A stretch of DNA of 64,000 nucleotides, taken from contig NZ_JASTLB010000001.1 in NCBI RefSeq assembly GCF_030499535.1, forward strand, positions 6,262,001 to 6,326,000, given 5' to 3'. The notes beneath the pieces are model-generated. The model saw nothing but the letters and a program-made list of their open reading frames with translations, searched no databases and was not told the origin of the DNA. The position numbers and the translations under genes are program-made. This document shows, in pieces, positions 34,591 through 44,111 of the stretch (the first letter of the stretch is position 1; each line of letters opens with the position of its first letter). Source of the DNA: Streptomyces sp. TG1A-8 (GTDB lineage Bacteria; Actinomycetota; Actinomycetes; Streptomycetales; Streptomycetaceae).

Positions 34591-36768
34591 TCAGCTGTAG
34601 ATCCCCAGCTCGTGCAGGGAGTAGCCCCAGCTCGTGCCGCGCGCCGTCAGCTGCAGGCGCACGTAGCGGGCGGTGGCCGAGACCTCGATGGCGTCGACGT
34701 CACCGTCGCCGGTGGTCGTGGAGTACACCGGACGCCAGTTGCTGCCGGCGTCGGGGACCCGCACTTCGTAGGACTTGGCGTAGGCCGGGTCCCAGACGAG
34801 CTGCAGCTTGCGCAGGGCCTGGGAGGCGCCGAGGTCGACCTGGAGCCACTGGGGGTCGCTCCAGTCGCTGGCCCAGCGCGTGTCGGTGCGGCCGTCGACG
34901 GTCAGCGCCGGGGGGCAGGGGCAGTCGCCGTAGGACTGCTGGGAGGAGGAGGCGGTCGCGGGCCGGTTCAGCGCCAGATTGGTCCCGCTCACCGGCGGGG
35001 GGACGACCTTGACGGACTTGGTCTCGATGCCGGCGTTGCCGTGCCCGTCCTCGGCCTGGACGTAGACCTTCCACACGCCGAGCTTCTGCGGCGCGGTGAG
35101 GGCGAAGTTGCCGTTGCCGGTCGAGCGCCACTGGGCCTCGACGAGCCGCTTGTCGCCGCTGGCGTAGTTGCCGCCGAGGAAGACCTTGTACGTGATCGCG
35201 TCGTTGTCCGGGTCGCGCACGTCGGCGTGGACGGCGAACTCGCCGCCGGCCGGTGCGGAGGAGGCCGGGGAGACGGTCATGTTGCTGATGACCGGGGGAG
35301 TGTTGCCGACGGACGCCGAGCCCGTGTACGCCCTCTTGACGGCGTAGTACGACAGCCGCCTCAGCCCGTCGGGCACGAGGTTGAACCACACGCCCCCGAA
35401 GTCGTGCTCGGTGCCGTAGTGGAAGAGGGCGGCGCCCAGGGCCACGCCCTGGTGGCCGGTCACGCAGTTCCAGGCCTTGGTGTACCCGTCCGCCTTCTGC
35501 ACGTCGGTCGGCTCGTCGGGGACGCCGTTGGCGTCGTGGGGCACCTCCCACTCGCCGGCCGGACCGGTCTCGGTGATGATGTAGGGCTTGGTGTAGCCCC
35601 CGTCGATCCAGTCCTGGCGGACCTTGCACACGTTGTTGTACGAGTTCATCGCGTACAGGTCGAGGTCGGGCGCATTGCGCTTGTAGTACGGCCAGGCGCC
35701 GGTCCACGCGTCGGTGGAGGTGACCGGGTGGTCGGGGTCGATGCTGTGGATCTTCTCGGCGACGTCGTTGACGAAGCTGGTGTAGGCGTTGCGCTGCGCC
35801 TCCAGTTCACTGCCGCTGTAGCAGTTCTGCAGACCGAGGACCGACTCGTTGCCGACGTTCCACATCAGCGTCGCCGGATGGCTCTTGTAGGCCTCCACCC
35901 ACTTGGCGAACTCGGTGAGCGAGTCGTTCTTGTACGCGGTGTCGGTCACGTAGTTGACGCAGCCGCCGGCGCCCGGCCCGCCGCCCGGCTGGAGCCAGAA
36001 ACCGTTGATCACGTGGATCCCGTTGGACGCCGCGGCGTCCAGGAGCGCCTTGCTGGAGCCGTCGGTGCCCCAGGTGCGGATCGTGTTGGCGCCCATGGCC
36101 TTCACGTCCGGCAGGTACTTGGGAGCGTCGGAGGCCGCCGGGCCCCAGGTGACTCCCTTGACGGTGTACGGCTGGCCGCCCACGGTGAGGCGCCAGTTGC
36201 CCTGGCCGCCCTCGACCTTCACGGCGCCCGAGGCGGGCGGCGGAGTGCTGCCGCCGGGGGAGCCGTAGACCTGGAACTCCCACAGCGAGTACCCGTAGCC
36301 GCCGGACCGGGCCAGGCCCTGCATCCGGACGTAGCGGCCGGTCCCGGACACGGCCAGGTCGTCGGTGCCGCCGTCGCCGCCGGTCACCGCCTTCAGGGGG
36401 TGCCAGTCGCTGCCGTTGTCGGATGCCTGGATCTCGTAGTCCCTGCCGTAGGCGCTCTCCCAGGTCAGCACGACACGGCTGAGGTTCGACCGCTGGCCCA
36501 GGTCGACCTGGAGCCACTGCTGGTCGCTCCACTGGCTGGCCCACCGGGTCCCGGTCAGGTCGCCGTCCACCGCGGCGGCGGCCGCGTAGCCGTCTCCTTC
36601 CTGCGAGGAAGCGGCGACGGGCTTGCCCTGGGACAGGAGGGTGTCGGCCGCGTGCGCGTTCGGCGCGAGCGCGACGGTGAGCGACGACGCGAGGAGCGCG
36701 CCGAGCGCGATAAGGGACACGCCGGCGCGGCGTGGGACGGGTGCGGTCGTGGAAGGTGGTCTGGACAC
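34591..36768 (-). CDS. Secreted discoidin-glycoside hydrolase (TIM barrel flanked by two F5/8-type carbohydrate-binding domains)
   Basis: 725 residues. Signal peptide (LIALGALLASSLTVALAPNA), an N-terminal F5/8C/CBM32-like domain (DGDLTGTRWASQWSDQQWLQ to YSLWEFQVYG), then a TIM barrel resembling GH2/GH5 clan A enzymes with the acid/base Glu in TLMWNVGNESV and the likely nucleophile Glu in YIITETGPAGEWE. After it come an Ig-like segment and a second discoidin domain (DTRWASDWSDPQWLQVDLG). Start GTG 36768 follows AGGAG by six nt. The substrate is probably a beta-linked plant, fungal or algal glycan; mannan-related neighbours hint at mannan or glucomannan. The LacI-type palindrome at 37614 lies ~850 bp upstream. 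Confidence 0.85.
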   Translation of the reverse strand: MSRPPSTTAPVPRRAGVSLIALGALLASSLTVALAPNAHAADTLLSQGKPVAASSQEGDGYAAAAAVDGDLTGTRWASQWSDQQWLQVDLGQRSNLSRVVLTWESAYGRDYEIQASDNGSDWHPLKAVTGGDGGTDDLAVSGTGRYVRMQGLARSGGYGYSLWEFQVYGSPGGSTPPPASGAVKVEGGQGNWRLTVGGQPYTVKGVTWGPAASDAPKYLPDVKAMGANTIRTWGTDGSSKALLDAAASNGIHVINGFWLQPGGGPGAGGCVNYVTDTAYKNDSLTEFAKWVEAYKSHPATLMWNVGNESVLGLQNCYSGSELEAQRNAYTSFVNDVAEKIHSIDPDHPVTSTDAWTGAWPYYKRNAPDLDLYAMNSYNNVCKVRQDWIDGGYTKPYIITETGPAGEWEVPHDANGVPDEPTDVQKADGYTKAWNCVTGHQGVALGAALFHYGTEHDFGGVWFNLVPDGLRRLSYYAVKRAYTGSASVGNTPPVISNMTVSPASSAPAGGEFAVHADVRDPDNDAITYKVFLGGNYASGDKRLVEAQWRSTGNGNFALTAPQKLGVWKVYVQAEDGHGNAGIETKSVKVVPPPVSGTNLALNRPATASSSQQSYGDCPCPPALTVDGRTDTRWASDWSDPQWLQVDLGASQALRKLQLVWDPAYAKSYEVRVPDAGSNWRPVYSTTTGDGDVDAIEVSATARYVRLQLTARGTSWGYSLHELGIYS

Positions 36769-37613
36769 GGGTGCTCCTGACGGATCGGCTCGTCGCGCTG
36801 GCTGGCCCCTCCGGGCCGGGATGCGGGGCAGGTGCGTCCGGCTCGGACGGGGAGTGCGGAGGGGTGGCGGGGTCAAGGGCGGGGACGGCCGTCGACGGGA
36901 CGGGCGAGGGCCCGAGGCCGGCGACAGGGCGTCGCCGTCCTCAGCGCGGACGCCGTGGCCGGCCCGGTTCGCGTCCCGGTCCACTCCGGCACCGCGGTCC
37001 GCACGCCGTCCCCGGGTGTGGCCGACGATCACGCCGTTCCTGTTGGCGGCCGGGCCGGCGGTGGCCTCGGCCGGCCCCGCGCCGTCGATGCGGAAGCGCA
37101 GGTCCTGGGGGACGGCGGGGTCGGCGGAGTGGTCCGCGGCGGCACCCCGGGGACCGGTCTCCAGCGGGGTGGGCGGGTCGGCCGGACCGGTGCCGACGGG
37201 GAAGCCGGACGGCCGGACGCCGTCGGCGACCTCCATGACCGCTGCGCCGTCGCGCCGTTGCGCCGTTGTGCCGTTGTCCGGGACGGCCGTGGCCGGGCCC
37301 GGGCCGGAGCGGACCGTGCCCGGCCGGTTCATCCGGACCGCCCGGTCGGCGTGGTGGACGCAGGCCGGTGCCCCGTGCTGCTCCCGGCCGCCCGCCGTCG
37401 CGGGCTTGCCCCGGGACGGCGGGCGGGAACCGCCTGGGCCGCGGCGGTCGGGGGAAGCGTGAGCGGGGCGCCGGCGAAAGAGGTGGGAAACGCTCCTGCG
37501 ATCCCTCCGGACGCTGCAGTGGCCCGTCCTCCTCGTGACGGTCCCGCCACGGCATCGACTGCGGACACGAAGTCGGCTCCTTGACTCGGGAGGTGCGGTG
37601 ATCAAAGAGGATG
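36769..37613. other. Long region without a confident gene upstream of the glycoside hydrolase
   Basis: Several open frames cover it on both strands because of the high GC content. None has a consistent domain. On the minus strand a frame beginning VSAVDAVAGPSRGGRATAAS after AAGGAG near 37570 and a second run (LRFRIDGAGPAEATAG, about 37080) could be remains of a degraded secreted protein. The region may be a long 5' leader or a decayed gene. Confidence 0.3.
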
Positions 37614-37627
37614 GGAGAGCGCTCTCC
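37614..37627. promoter_or_regulatory. LacI-family-type operator palindrome
   Basis: GGAGAGCGCTCTCC is a perfect 14-bp palindrome centred on CGCG-type GC/GC symmetry, like the GAGCGCTC operators of CebR and other LacI-family sugar repressors in Streptomyces. It lies in the only AT-rich patch of this locus, between the broken mannanase and the discoidin-glycoside hydrolase. The cognate repressor gene is not in the window. Confidence 0.6.
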
Positions 37628-37837
37628 GAAACCATGCCTCTTCGCCAGAGGCAGGTCAAGGAATCCAACGCGGCTTTTCTTTTGGTGTGAGTTAAGCCGT
37701 GTCGACCGGGGGTGGGCCGCCGCCGGTGACCGGCAGCACCGGACGGGCGGCCGGACGGGCGGCCCCTCCCGGAACGGAGGCGCGGGGCGGTGCGCGGCCG
37801 CGCGTCTGTTCCTCGAGAAAGGTCCGCGCCGTCCGCC

Positions 37838-38560
37838 CCGGGCGGGTTCCCGCGCCGGGGCCTTGCCGATGCCGACCTCCAGCCATCGCTCGTGGGCCGC
37901 GTCCTGCCGGCCGCTGAGGATGCCCCTGCCGTGGTTCGCGGTCAGGCACCGCATCGGCGACTCGGTCTCCGGGTGGCCCGGGGGATCGGTCGGTCCGCCG
38001 GTCACCGCGTGCGGCGGACACGGCGGGGCCGGGGCGAGCGCGGCCGAGTCGATCAGGTACCAGCCCCAGTCGTTGCTGACGGTCACCGTGTTGGCGCCGG
38101 CCTTCAGCAGGACGTTCGCGGCCGCCGCGTCGGTGAAGGAGTCGGTGGCCGGCAGCGCGATCTCACCCACACCGGCGTCATTGACCGGCAGGTTCGCCTT
38201 CTTGTCGCGGTACGGGGCGTCGTAGCGCACCGACAGCGTGTGCAGGCCGCCGGGACTGTCCGGGACCGTGATCGTCACGCTGTCGCTCGCCTGGTCGAAG
38301 CCCTCGACGTGACCGCTGCCCTGGTAACCGGAGACCGAAGCGCCGGCTGTCACACCGTCCCGGGTGCCGTCCTCGGCCAGGTAGACCTGGGCGGAACCGG
38401 AACCGACCGGAACCAGAACCGGAACCGACCGGAACCGGCGGCCTGAGCGCTGCCGGGTGCCAGGAACGCCGCCGCCGACAGCGCCAGCGCGCCGGACAGC
38501 AGCAGTCCCGTGAGCCCGGAGCGGCGTGGTGTGCGGGGACAAGGCGCACCTCCTCCTCGT
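37838..38560 (-). pseudogene. Truncated, frameshifted CBM35-GH26 beta-mannanase
   Basis: The minus strand first reads a signal-peptide-like LTGLLLSGALALSAAAFLAP and GSAQAA. After a slipped repeat it changes frame to YLAEDGTRDGVTAG, SGYQGSGHVEGFDQASDSVT and NDWGWYLIDSAAL, a CBM35 domain as found at the N-terminus of Streptomyces mannan endo-1,4-beta-mannosidases. The beginning of the GH26 domain follows (ILSGRQDAAHERW, GIGKAPA), and then homology stops near 37838. The catalytic glutamates are lost and no good start codon remains. It was once part of a mannan-degrading set with the GH76 enzyme. Confidence 0.75.
38393..38438. repeat. Short tandem repeat of GGAACC/GACC units at the mannanase frameshift
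   Basis: GGAACC occurs five times in 46 bp, interspersed with GACC and AGAACC. The repeat lies exactly where the broken mannanase changes frame, after the signal peptide, so slippage within it is the likely cause of the frameshift. Confidence 0.7.
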
Positions 38561-38809
38561 GGGGGGTCGCCGCGCCGGAGGCGTCCTGCCCCACCCGGCA
38601 CGGGAGCGCTCCCGTGAAGTCGGCCGGGGCTCCCGCGTCCATCGTGTGCGCACTGCCGGATGAACAGGCGCGCTGCACGCACACCGGCCGTCGGTCTGCC
38701 CCTGGCCGTGCGGGCGTCCTGGCCAGGGGACGGGATCACGCGGCGGCGGTGCGGTGCCCGGAACCCCGGGAAGGCGCGTGCGTCGCTGATCCGGCTGCGG
38801 TCCGGACCA

Positions 38810-38838
38810 TTGACGGGGCGTCAGGCCGTGGTTAGCTT
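38810..38838 (+). promoter_or_regulatory. Promoter of the GH76 gene
   Basis: TTGACG (38810-38815) and TAGCTT (38833-38838) are separated by 17 bp, a good match to the main vegetative sigma factor consensus. It would give a 5' leader of about 90 nt before ATG 38934. The rest of 38561-38933 shows no gene. Confidence 0.55.
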
Positions 38839-38933
38839 CACAGGAGCGCGTCGGTCTTCCTCGCGGCGCGGCCCTCACCCCCACCCCCTTGGTCCCCCTG
38901 GTCCCCCCACGTCCGATCGGTTCGGGAGCCCCC

Positions 38934-40370
38934 ATGAAACCCAGCAGATCCGCCTCCGGCATCCTCCTCGCCCTCCTGACAACGTTGTCCATCGGGGTGG
39001 CCGCGCCACCGCCGGCCTCGGCCGCTTCCGCGGCGGTGTGCAACAGGTACTGCGACGCCCGGGATCCGGGCCTGAGCCCCCAGGACCGGCAGCCGGTGAC
39101 GGCCGCGCTGTCGGGCCGCTCGGTCGTGCTGCACTTCGACGACACCGACGCGATGGGCTGGGCGTCCATCGACAACGGCGCTGCCGGCGACGAGGTGTGG
39201 CTCGACCGCAGCTTCGACGGCGGCCGCACCTGGGCGGCCGGCAGCAAGCTCGGCGACACGACGGTCCCGTCCGGCCAGCGCGGCTGGCGGACGCTGATGT
39301 ACAACGTGGACGACTGGAACACCCTGGGGGTCGGAGCGCTGCGGGCCTGCGGGCAGGCGGCCGGCGCCATCGTGTGCACGCCGTGGGCGCGCACCACGTG
39401 GAACGCCGGCGACCGGCGGACCGCCGCGGCGACCGCGCTGATGATGTCGTACGACCGCACCACCAAGCTGTTCGGGGGCAACGGATGGTGGACCGGGGCC
39501 AACGCGCTGACCGCGATCATCGACAACGCCCGGATCACCGGCATGGGCAGCTACACGTACACCATCGCCCAGACGTACGACAAGAACATCAACGCGCAGG
39601 GCGGGCAGTTCAGGAACGAGTACCTGGACGACACCGGCTGGTGGGGCCTGGCCTGGGTGGCCGCGTACGACATGACGGGTGACAGCCGCTACCTGAACAC
39701 CGCCCGCGCCGACGCCGACCACATGTACGCCAACTGGAACGGCACCTGCGGCGGCGGAGTGCGGTGGAACACCAACGGCAACTACAAGAACGCGATCACC
39801 AACGAGCTGTTCCTCCAGCTCACCGCCGCCCTCCACAACCGCATCCCCGGCGACACCACGTATCTGAACCGGGCGAGGAGCGAATGGTCGTGGTTCCGGA
39901 ACAGCGGCATGATCAACGGCAACAACATGATCAACGACGGTCTCAGCGACGCGTGCGCCAACAACGGCCAGCCGACGTGGACGTACAACCAGGGCGTGGT
40001 GCTGGGGGGCCTGACCGAGCTGTACCGGGCCACCGGTGACTCGGCGCTGCTGACCACCGCCCGCACGCTGGCCGACGCCTCGACCGTGCGGCTGCAGACC
40101 AACGGGGTGCTGCGCGAGCCGGGCGAGGGCGACTCCTGCACCGGTGACGGCCCCAGCTTCAAGGGCGCCTACGTCCGCGGCCTGGGACGGCTCAACACCC
40201 AGCTCGGCGACCACCCGTACACCGGGATCCTCGCGAGCTGGGCGAACACCGCCTACACCCACGACCGCAACCCCCTCGACCAGTACGGCCCGCACTGGGG
40301 CGGCGGCGCCGGCACCACGGACTACGGCTGCCAGCAGAGCGCCCTGGACCTCCTCAACGCGGCCGGCTGA
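38934..40370 (+). CDS. Secreted GH76 family glycoside hydrolase (alpha-1,6-mannanase type)
   Basis: 478 residues. Signal peptide (ILLALLTTLSIGVAAPPPAS). The next ~120 residues contain a lectin-like segment (VVLHFDDTDAMGWASIDNGA, RSFDGGRTWAAG). The (alpha/alpha)6 domain has the GH76 adjacent-Asp signature in NEYLDDTGWWGLAW and WNTNGNYKNAITNELFLQL. GH76 enzymes cut alpha-1,6-mannan backbones such as those of fungal cell walls or mycobacterial-type lipomannan. Start ATG 38934 has GGAG just upstream. It is divergent from the broken mannanase, and the locus as a whole looks directed at mannose polymers. Confidence 0.9.
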   Translation: MKPSRSASGILLALLTTLSIGVAAPPPASAASAAVCNRYCDARDPGLSPQDRQPVTAALSGRSVVLHFDDTDAMGWASIDNGAAGDEVWLDRSFDGGRTWAAGSKLGDTTVPSGQRGWRTLMYNVDDWNTLGVGALRACGQAAGAIVCTPWARTTWNAGDRRTAAATALMMSYDRTTKLFGGNGWWTGANALTAIIDNARITGMGSYTYTIAQTYDKNINAQGGQFRNEYLDDTGWWGLAWVAAYDMTGDSRYLNTARADADHMYANWNGTCGGGVRWNTNGNYKNAITNELFLQLTAALHNRIPGDTTYLNRARSEWSWFRNSGMINGNNMINDGLSDACANNGQPTWTYNQGVVLGGLTELYRATGDSALLTTARTLADASTVRLQTNGVLREPGEGDSCTGDGPSFKGAYVRGLGRLNTQLGDHPYTGILASWANTAYTHDRNPLDQYGPHWGGGAGTTDYGCQQSALDLLNAAG

Positions 40371-40389
40371 CCCGGACCGGCGAGGACCT

Positions 40390-40426
40390 GCGGGGGCCGG
40401 TGCGGCGGAGCCGGCCAGGCCCCCGC
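40390..40426. terminator. Hairpin after the GH76 gene
   Basis: GCGGGGGCC and GGCCCCCGC form a nine-bp GC stem 20 nt after the GH76 stop. It is a typical Streptomyces terminator-like hairpin without a U-run. The rest of 40371-40681 shows no gene. Confidence 0.45.
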
Positions 40427-40681
40427 GGGCACTGGGCTGCCTGTCCCAGCCCCGGACGCCCGCGGATACGGCAGCGTGCAGCTCCCCACCACCGACAGCG
40501 GCCGGGAGGTCGCCGGGGACGCCGAACGACAGGGAGGCAGAGGACGGGGGAGACCGGGAGGCATGGCCACCGGCGTCGTGCTGGGCACGGCGGCGGGCCG
40601 TCCCGCCGTTTGAGCCGGAGCGCCGCAGCCGCGGCAGCCGGCCGCACGGACGGCGGCGGGGTCACCGGGGGGAGCCGGTCG

Positions 40682-41302
40682 TCAGGAATGGTGGATCGGG
40701 TGGTTCGCCCGCGGCGACGGAGACCCCGGCCCGAGCAGGAAAGCACCTCCGTCGAGGCCGTGCAGGACGGAGTCGGCGGTGGTTTCCGGAGTGAGGTGCG
40801 TCGTGTCGAGTACGTGTCCTTCGAATGCGCCGAGGCCGGTGAACTGCCGGTGCAGTGAGCGGATCGGGTCGGGGTCGGTCAGCGCGTCGCCACCGCGGCC
40901 GGCCGCCCGGCGCAGCGTCGTGTCCTGATCGGGACGCAGGACGGCGTAGTGCAGCTCGGCACCCCGTGTCCCACCCGTGGTCCGGAACGCGTCGATGAAC
41001 CAGGGGCCGACGATGCCGTCGCAGATGACCTGGTAGCCGCCGACGGCATAGCCGAAGGCGGCGTCGGCCAGGACACCGATGACGGTTTCGTTCTGCCGGT
41101 GGGCCTGCGGGAGGTGGGGAGCGATCGCACCCCGCTTGATGAAGTGCCAGAAGTCGTCGCAGTGCAGGTGGACGCTGGGCGACAGCCGGTCGGCCAGCAG
41201 GCGGGCCACGGTGCTCTTGCCCGCACCGGGCGGACCGGTGAGGACGATCACCCTTCCAGGGGGAGGAGCCGGGGTCGTGGCGTCGGTGGTGGGCTGATCC
41301 AT
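40682..41302 (-). CDS. P-loop kinase-like ATPase
   Basis: 206 residues with a Walker A motif at ~18-28 (VLTGPPGAGKSTVARLLADR), HLHCDDFWHFIKRG after it, and an Arg-rich lid-like segment (LRRAAGRGGDALTDP). It resembles small AAA_33/zeta-toxin or chloramphenicol-phosphotransferase-like kinases acting on small molecules. AAGGA precedes ATG 41302. The substrate cannot be assigned. It is divergent from the permease pair. Confidence 0.8.
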   Translation of the reverse strand: MDQPTTDATTPAPPPGRVIVLTGPPGAGKSTVARLLADRLSPSVHLHCDDFWHFIKRGAIAPHLPQAHRQNETVIGVLADAAFGYAVGGYQVICDGIVGPWFIDAFRTTGGTRGAELHYAVLRPDQDTTLRRAAGRGGDALTDPDPIRSLHRQFTGLGAFEGHVLDTTHLTPETTADSVLHGLDGGAFLLGPGSPSPRANHPIHHS

Positions 41303-41513
41303 GCGGCGATCCTTATCACTGGGTTCGACCGGCGCGCCGGGTTCGAAGCGGGCTCCGGCCCCGGCGGGGCGGCGGAGCGGGGCGCGTCCACGGCCCGCCG
41401 ACGGGCCCGGACGGACCCGACGGGCTCGAAGACCACGGTGGGGCAGGACCGTCCGGATGGCCCGGTCGTCGCTCCGGCTATGTTGGCGGGGACATCCGAC
41501 AGGCGGGGCTGGC

Positions 41514-42548
41514 ATGCAGAGAACAGAAGAACGGGCCGAGGAGGCCGAGGCCGTCGACGCGGACGGAACGGCGGGGGACGGCACTGCCGCCGGCTGGCCC
41601 CGGTGGTGGCCGCTGCTGTTCCTGGGGGCGGCCACCGTGCCCGGTGCGGTGCTCTACTTCGGGGGCAGGTGGATGGAGACGCCGGCGATGCAGGCGTGGC
41701 GGACCGTCTGCCTCGCCGTGACCGTGCAGGCGCTGCCCTTCCTCCTGCTGGGCACGGCCCTGTCCGGGGCCATCAACGCGTTCGTGCCGGCGCGGGTGTT
41801 CAGCCGCGTGCTGCCGCGTCGGCCGGTGCTCGCCGTGCCGGTGGCCGGTGTGGCGGGGGTGGTGCTGCCGGGCTGCGAGTGTGCGTCGGTGCCGGTGGCG
41901 AACAGCCTGATCGGGCGGGGTGTCACGCCCGCGGCCGCGTTCGCGTTCCTGCTGTCGGCGCCCTCGATCAACCCGGTGGTGCTGACTGCCACCGCGGTCG
42001 CCTTCCCCGGTCACCCGGCCGTGGTCGCCGCCCGGCTGCTGGCCTCGCTGGGCACGGCCGCCGTCATGGGTTGGCTGTGGTTGTGGCGGGGGCGGGCCGA
42101 GTGGCTGCGGCCGGTGGTGCGGCACAGCGGGCACCAGGTGGGCGGCAGCCGGTGGCGGGAGTTCCGGGTCGGCTTCCAGCACGACTTCCTGCACGCGGGC
42201 GGATTCCTGGTGGTGGGCGCGATGGCGGCGGCCACGTTCAACGTGGCGGTGCCCCGTTCCGTGCTGGACGTGTTCTCCGGTTCGCCCTGGCTGTCGGTGC
42301 TGTTCCTGGCCGGGCTGGCGATCGTGCTGGCGGTGTGTTCGGAGGCGGACGCGTTCGTGGCGGCCTCGCTCAGCGGGTTCTCGCCGGTCTCGCGGCTGGC
42401 GTTCATGGTGGTCGGCCCGATGGTCGACCTGAAGCTGATCGCCCTTCAGGCGGGCACCTTCGGCCGGGCCTTCGCCGTCCGGTTCTCCGCCGCCACGGTG
42501 GTCGTGGCGGTCCTGTCCAGCGCACTGATCGGAGGAGCACTGCTGTGA
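41514..42548 (+). CDS. DUF318/YraQ-ArsP-type permease
   Basis: 344 residues with about eight helices. The family core GVVLPGCECASVPVANSLIG (the conserved Cys-x-Cys) and LLSAPSINPVVLTATAVAF lie in the first half, and CSEADAFVAASL in the second. These permeases include arsenic and organoarsenical exporters (ArsP) and putative metal transporters. Its stop overlaps the start of the next gene as GTGA, so the two subunits are made together. The Cys pair suggests thiol-mediated metal or metalloid handling. Confidence 0.85.
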   Translation: MQRTEERAEEAEAVDADGTAGDGTAAGWPRWWPLLFLGAATVPGAVLYFGGRWMETPAMQAWRTVCLAVTVQALPFLLLGTALSGAINAFVPARVFSRVLPRRPVLAVPVAGVAGVVLPGCECASVPVANSLIGRGVTPAAAFAFLLSAPSINPVVLTATAVAFPGHPAVVAARLLASLGTAAVMGWLWLWRGRAEWLRPVVRHSGHQVGGSRWREFRVGFQHDFLHAGGFLVVGAMAAATFNVAVPRSVLDVFSGSPWLSVLFLAGLAIVLAVCSEADAFVAASLSGFSPVSRLAFMVVGPMVDLKLIALQAGTFGRAFAVRFSAATVVVAVLSSALIGGALL

Positions 42549-43294
42549 AACGCCCGTTTCAGATGACCCTGCTCGTCCTCAGCGGCATCGGCCTGCTGCA
42601 CGTCGCCCTCTTCACCGACCTCTACCTGCGCTACGTCAAGGAGGGGATGCGCCCGCTGCTCATCGCCTCCGGGGTCCTGCTGATCCTGCTCGGCGTGGCG
42701 GACGCGGTCTCCTACGGGCGACGGCGCGAGGACGACGAAACCGCGGACCACGGCGACGACGGCCACGGGCACCACCACTCCGGCGCACCCCGTGCGGCAT
42801 GGCTGCTGTTCCTCCCGGCGCTGAGCCTGCTCGTCTACGCCCCGCCCGCCCTCGGCGCGTACACCGCCTCCCGCGAGGCCCCCAGGGCCATCACCCACCA
42901 GGACGACTTCGACCCGCTGCCCGCGGCCTCACCGCTTCCGATCACCCTCTCCGACTTCACCCGCCGCGTGCAGCAGGACCGCACACGGGCCATCAGGGAC
43001 CGCACGGTCCGGATGACCGGTTTCGTCACGTCCGGCCGGCGGGGCGACGGCTGGTTCCTGACCCGGATCATCATCTCCTGCTGCGCAGCGGACGCCCAGT
43101 CCGTGAAGGTACGGGTCCACGGCACCCCGGCCCCGTCCGCGAACACCTGGGTGGTCGTCACGGGCACCTGGCACCCAGGCGGAACCCTGGGCACGAGCTC
43201 CGCACCCGTCGCACTCGACGCCCGTTCCGTGGAGAAGACCGCCAAGCCGGTGAACGCGTACACCGACGCCCTCCCGCTCACTCCCACGAGATGA
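42545..43294 (+). CDS. TIGR03943-family partner subunit of the DUF318 permease
   Basis: 249 residues. Two N-terminal helices (MTLLVLSGIGLLHVALFTDLY region and a second), a His-rich loop (DHGDDGHGHHHSG) that could bind metal, a third helix, and an extracellular domain with the conserved IISCCAADAQSVKV and DRTVRMTGFV. This family is always found next to DUF318 permeases and often in zinc-regulated loci. The GTG start overlaps the permease stop. A role in Zn2+ or other soft-metal transport is inferred; no Zur box was seen. Confidence 0.85.
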   Translation: MKRPFQMTLLVLSGIGLLHVALFTDLYLRYVKEGMRPLLIASGVLLILLGVADAVSYGRRREDDETADHGDDGHGHHHSGAPRAAWLLFLPALSLLVYAPPALGAYTASREAPRAITHQDDFDPLPAASPLPITLSDFTRRVQQDRTRAIRDRTVRMTGFVTSGRRGDGWFLTRIIISCCAADAQSVKVRVHGTPAPSANTWVVVTGTWHPGGTLGTSSAPVALDARSVEKTAKPVNAYTDALPLTPTR

Positions 43295-44111
43295 CCCGGT
43301 GCTCCTCCGCCCGCCGGTCGCCCCCGCGTTCGGGAGCGGGCGGGGTGTCCCTTCGTGCTGCGCCGCGCGGAGGGGAGCCCGATGCGCCGGCGGGTCTCCG
43401 GCGGTGCCGCACGCGGTTCCCCGGCGGCCGTGCGGGCGGGACGCGGTGCGCGGCCGACCGGCCGGACCGGGGCGCCGACGACCGGGACACCGCTCGTGCG
43501 CAGCGCCCCGCACCCGTTGGTGCCCGCAGGCCGCTCGCCGGCCCCTCCCGGACGCGAACTCGTGGGGATCGTCCAGGTCGTGGGCGGACGCCGGCACCAC
43601 GTGCTCGGCTGCGTGGCGCCCCCACGACGGCGGCACCGTTCCCCGCGGCGCTCAGGACGGGCGGGCCGCCGGCCGTCCCCGGTGTCACCGGCGGTGAGTT
43701 CGTCGCCTCCGCCGAGGGCATCGGTCACGAACTGTTCACCGCGGCCACCAACCCCGACGCCTCGACCGACTTCGCGGGCCTCGTCGTCCGGGTGGCGAGG
43801 GCGCTCGTCCCGGACGGGGTGCTCACCGCACCGGACGCGCCCGTCCTCGAGCGCCTCGGCCCGGGCGACCGGCGGTCGGGTCGCAAGACCCCGTGGGCCG
43901 CAGCCGGTGCGCCGCACGATCCGGGCCGCCGGCCCGAACCTCCTGCCCGCCGGACGGACGGGGGTGCTCCTGGTGGCCGCCGCCGAGCCCGGCACTGCCG
44001 CCGGACGACCGGCAGCCCGCCCGCGACGCCGCACGCCGACGGCGCGGGTCCGCGGGAGGGCTTCCCCTGCGGACCCGCGCCGTCGGCGTGTTCGGCGGCC
44101 GGGAGAAGGAC
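43295..44111. other. Gap with a probable decayed gene on the plus strand
   Basis: About 43690-43870 on the plus strand reads GEFVASAEGIGHELFTAATN and then FAGLVVRVARALVPDGVL with good codon use, but upstream and downstream the frame dissolves into Arg/Pro-rich noise. Upstream pieces (ELVGIVQVVGGRRHHVLG, near 43560-43620) sit in another frame. I do not recognise the family. No complete gene or RNA is supported here. Confidence 0.35.

Noticed and set aside
33427..36780. An 1117-codon open frame on the plus strand over the DUF1996 and glycoside hydrolase genes
   Set aside because: It has no recognisable domain and composition typical of shadow frames; the opposite strand has signal peptides and catalytic motifs.
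37691..37719. CGGCTT...AAGCCG as a terminator
   Set aside because: Only a six-bp stem with a loop of about 17 nt; too weak to claim.
38393..38438. CRISPR-like repeat
   Set aside because: It is a short tandem microsatellite without spacers, explained by slippage in the broken mannanase.
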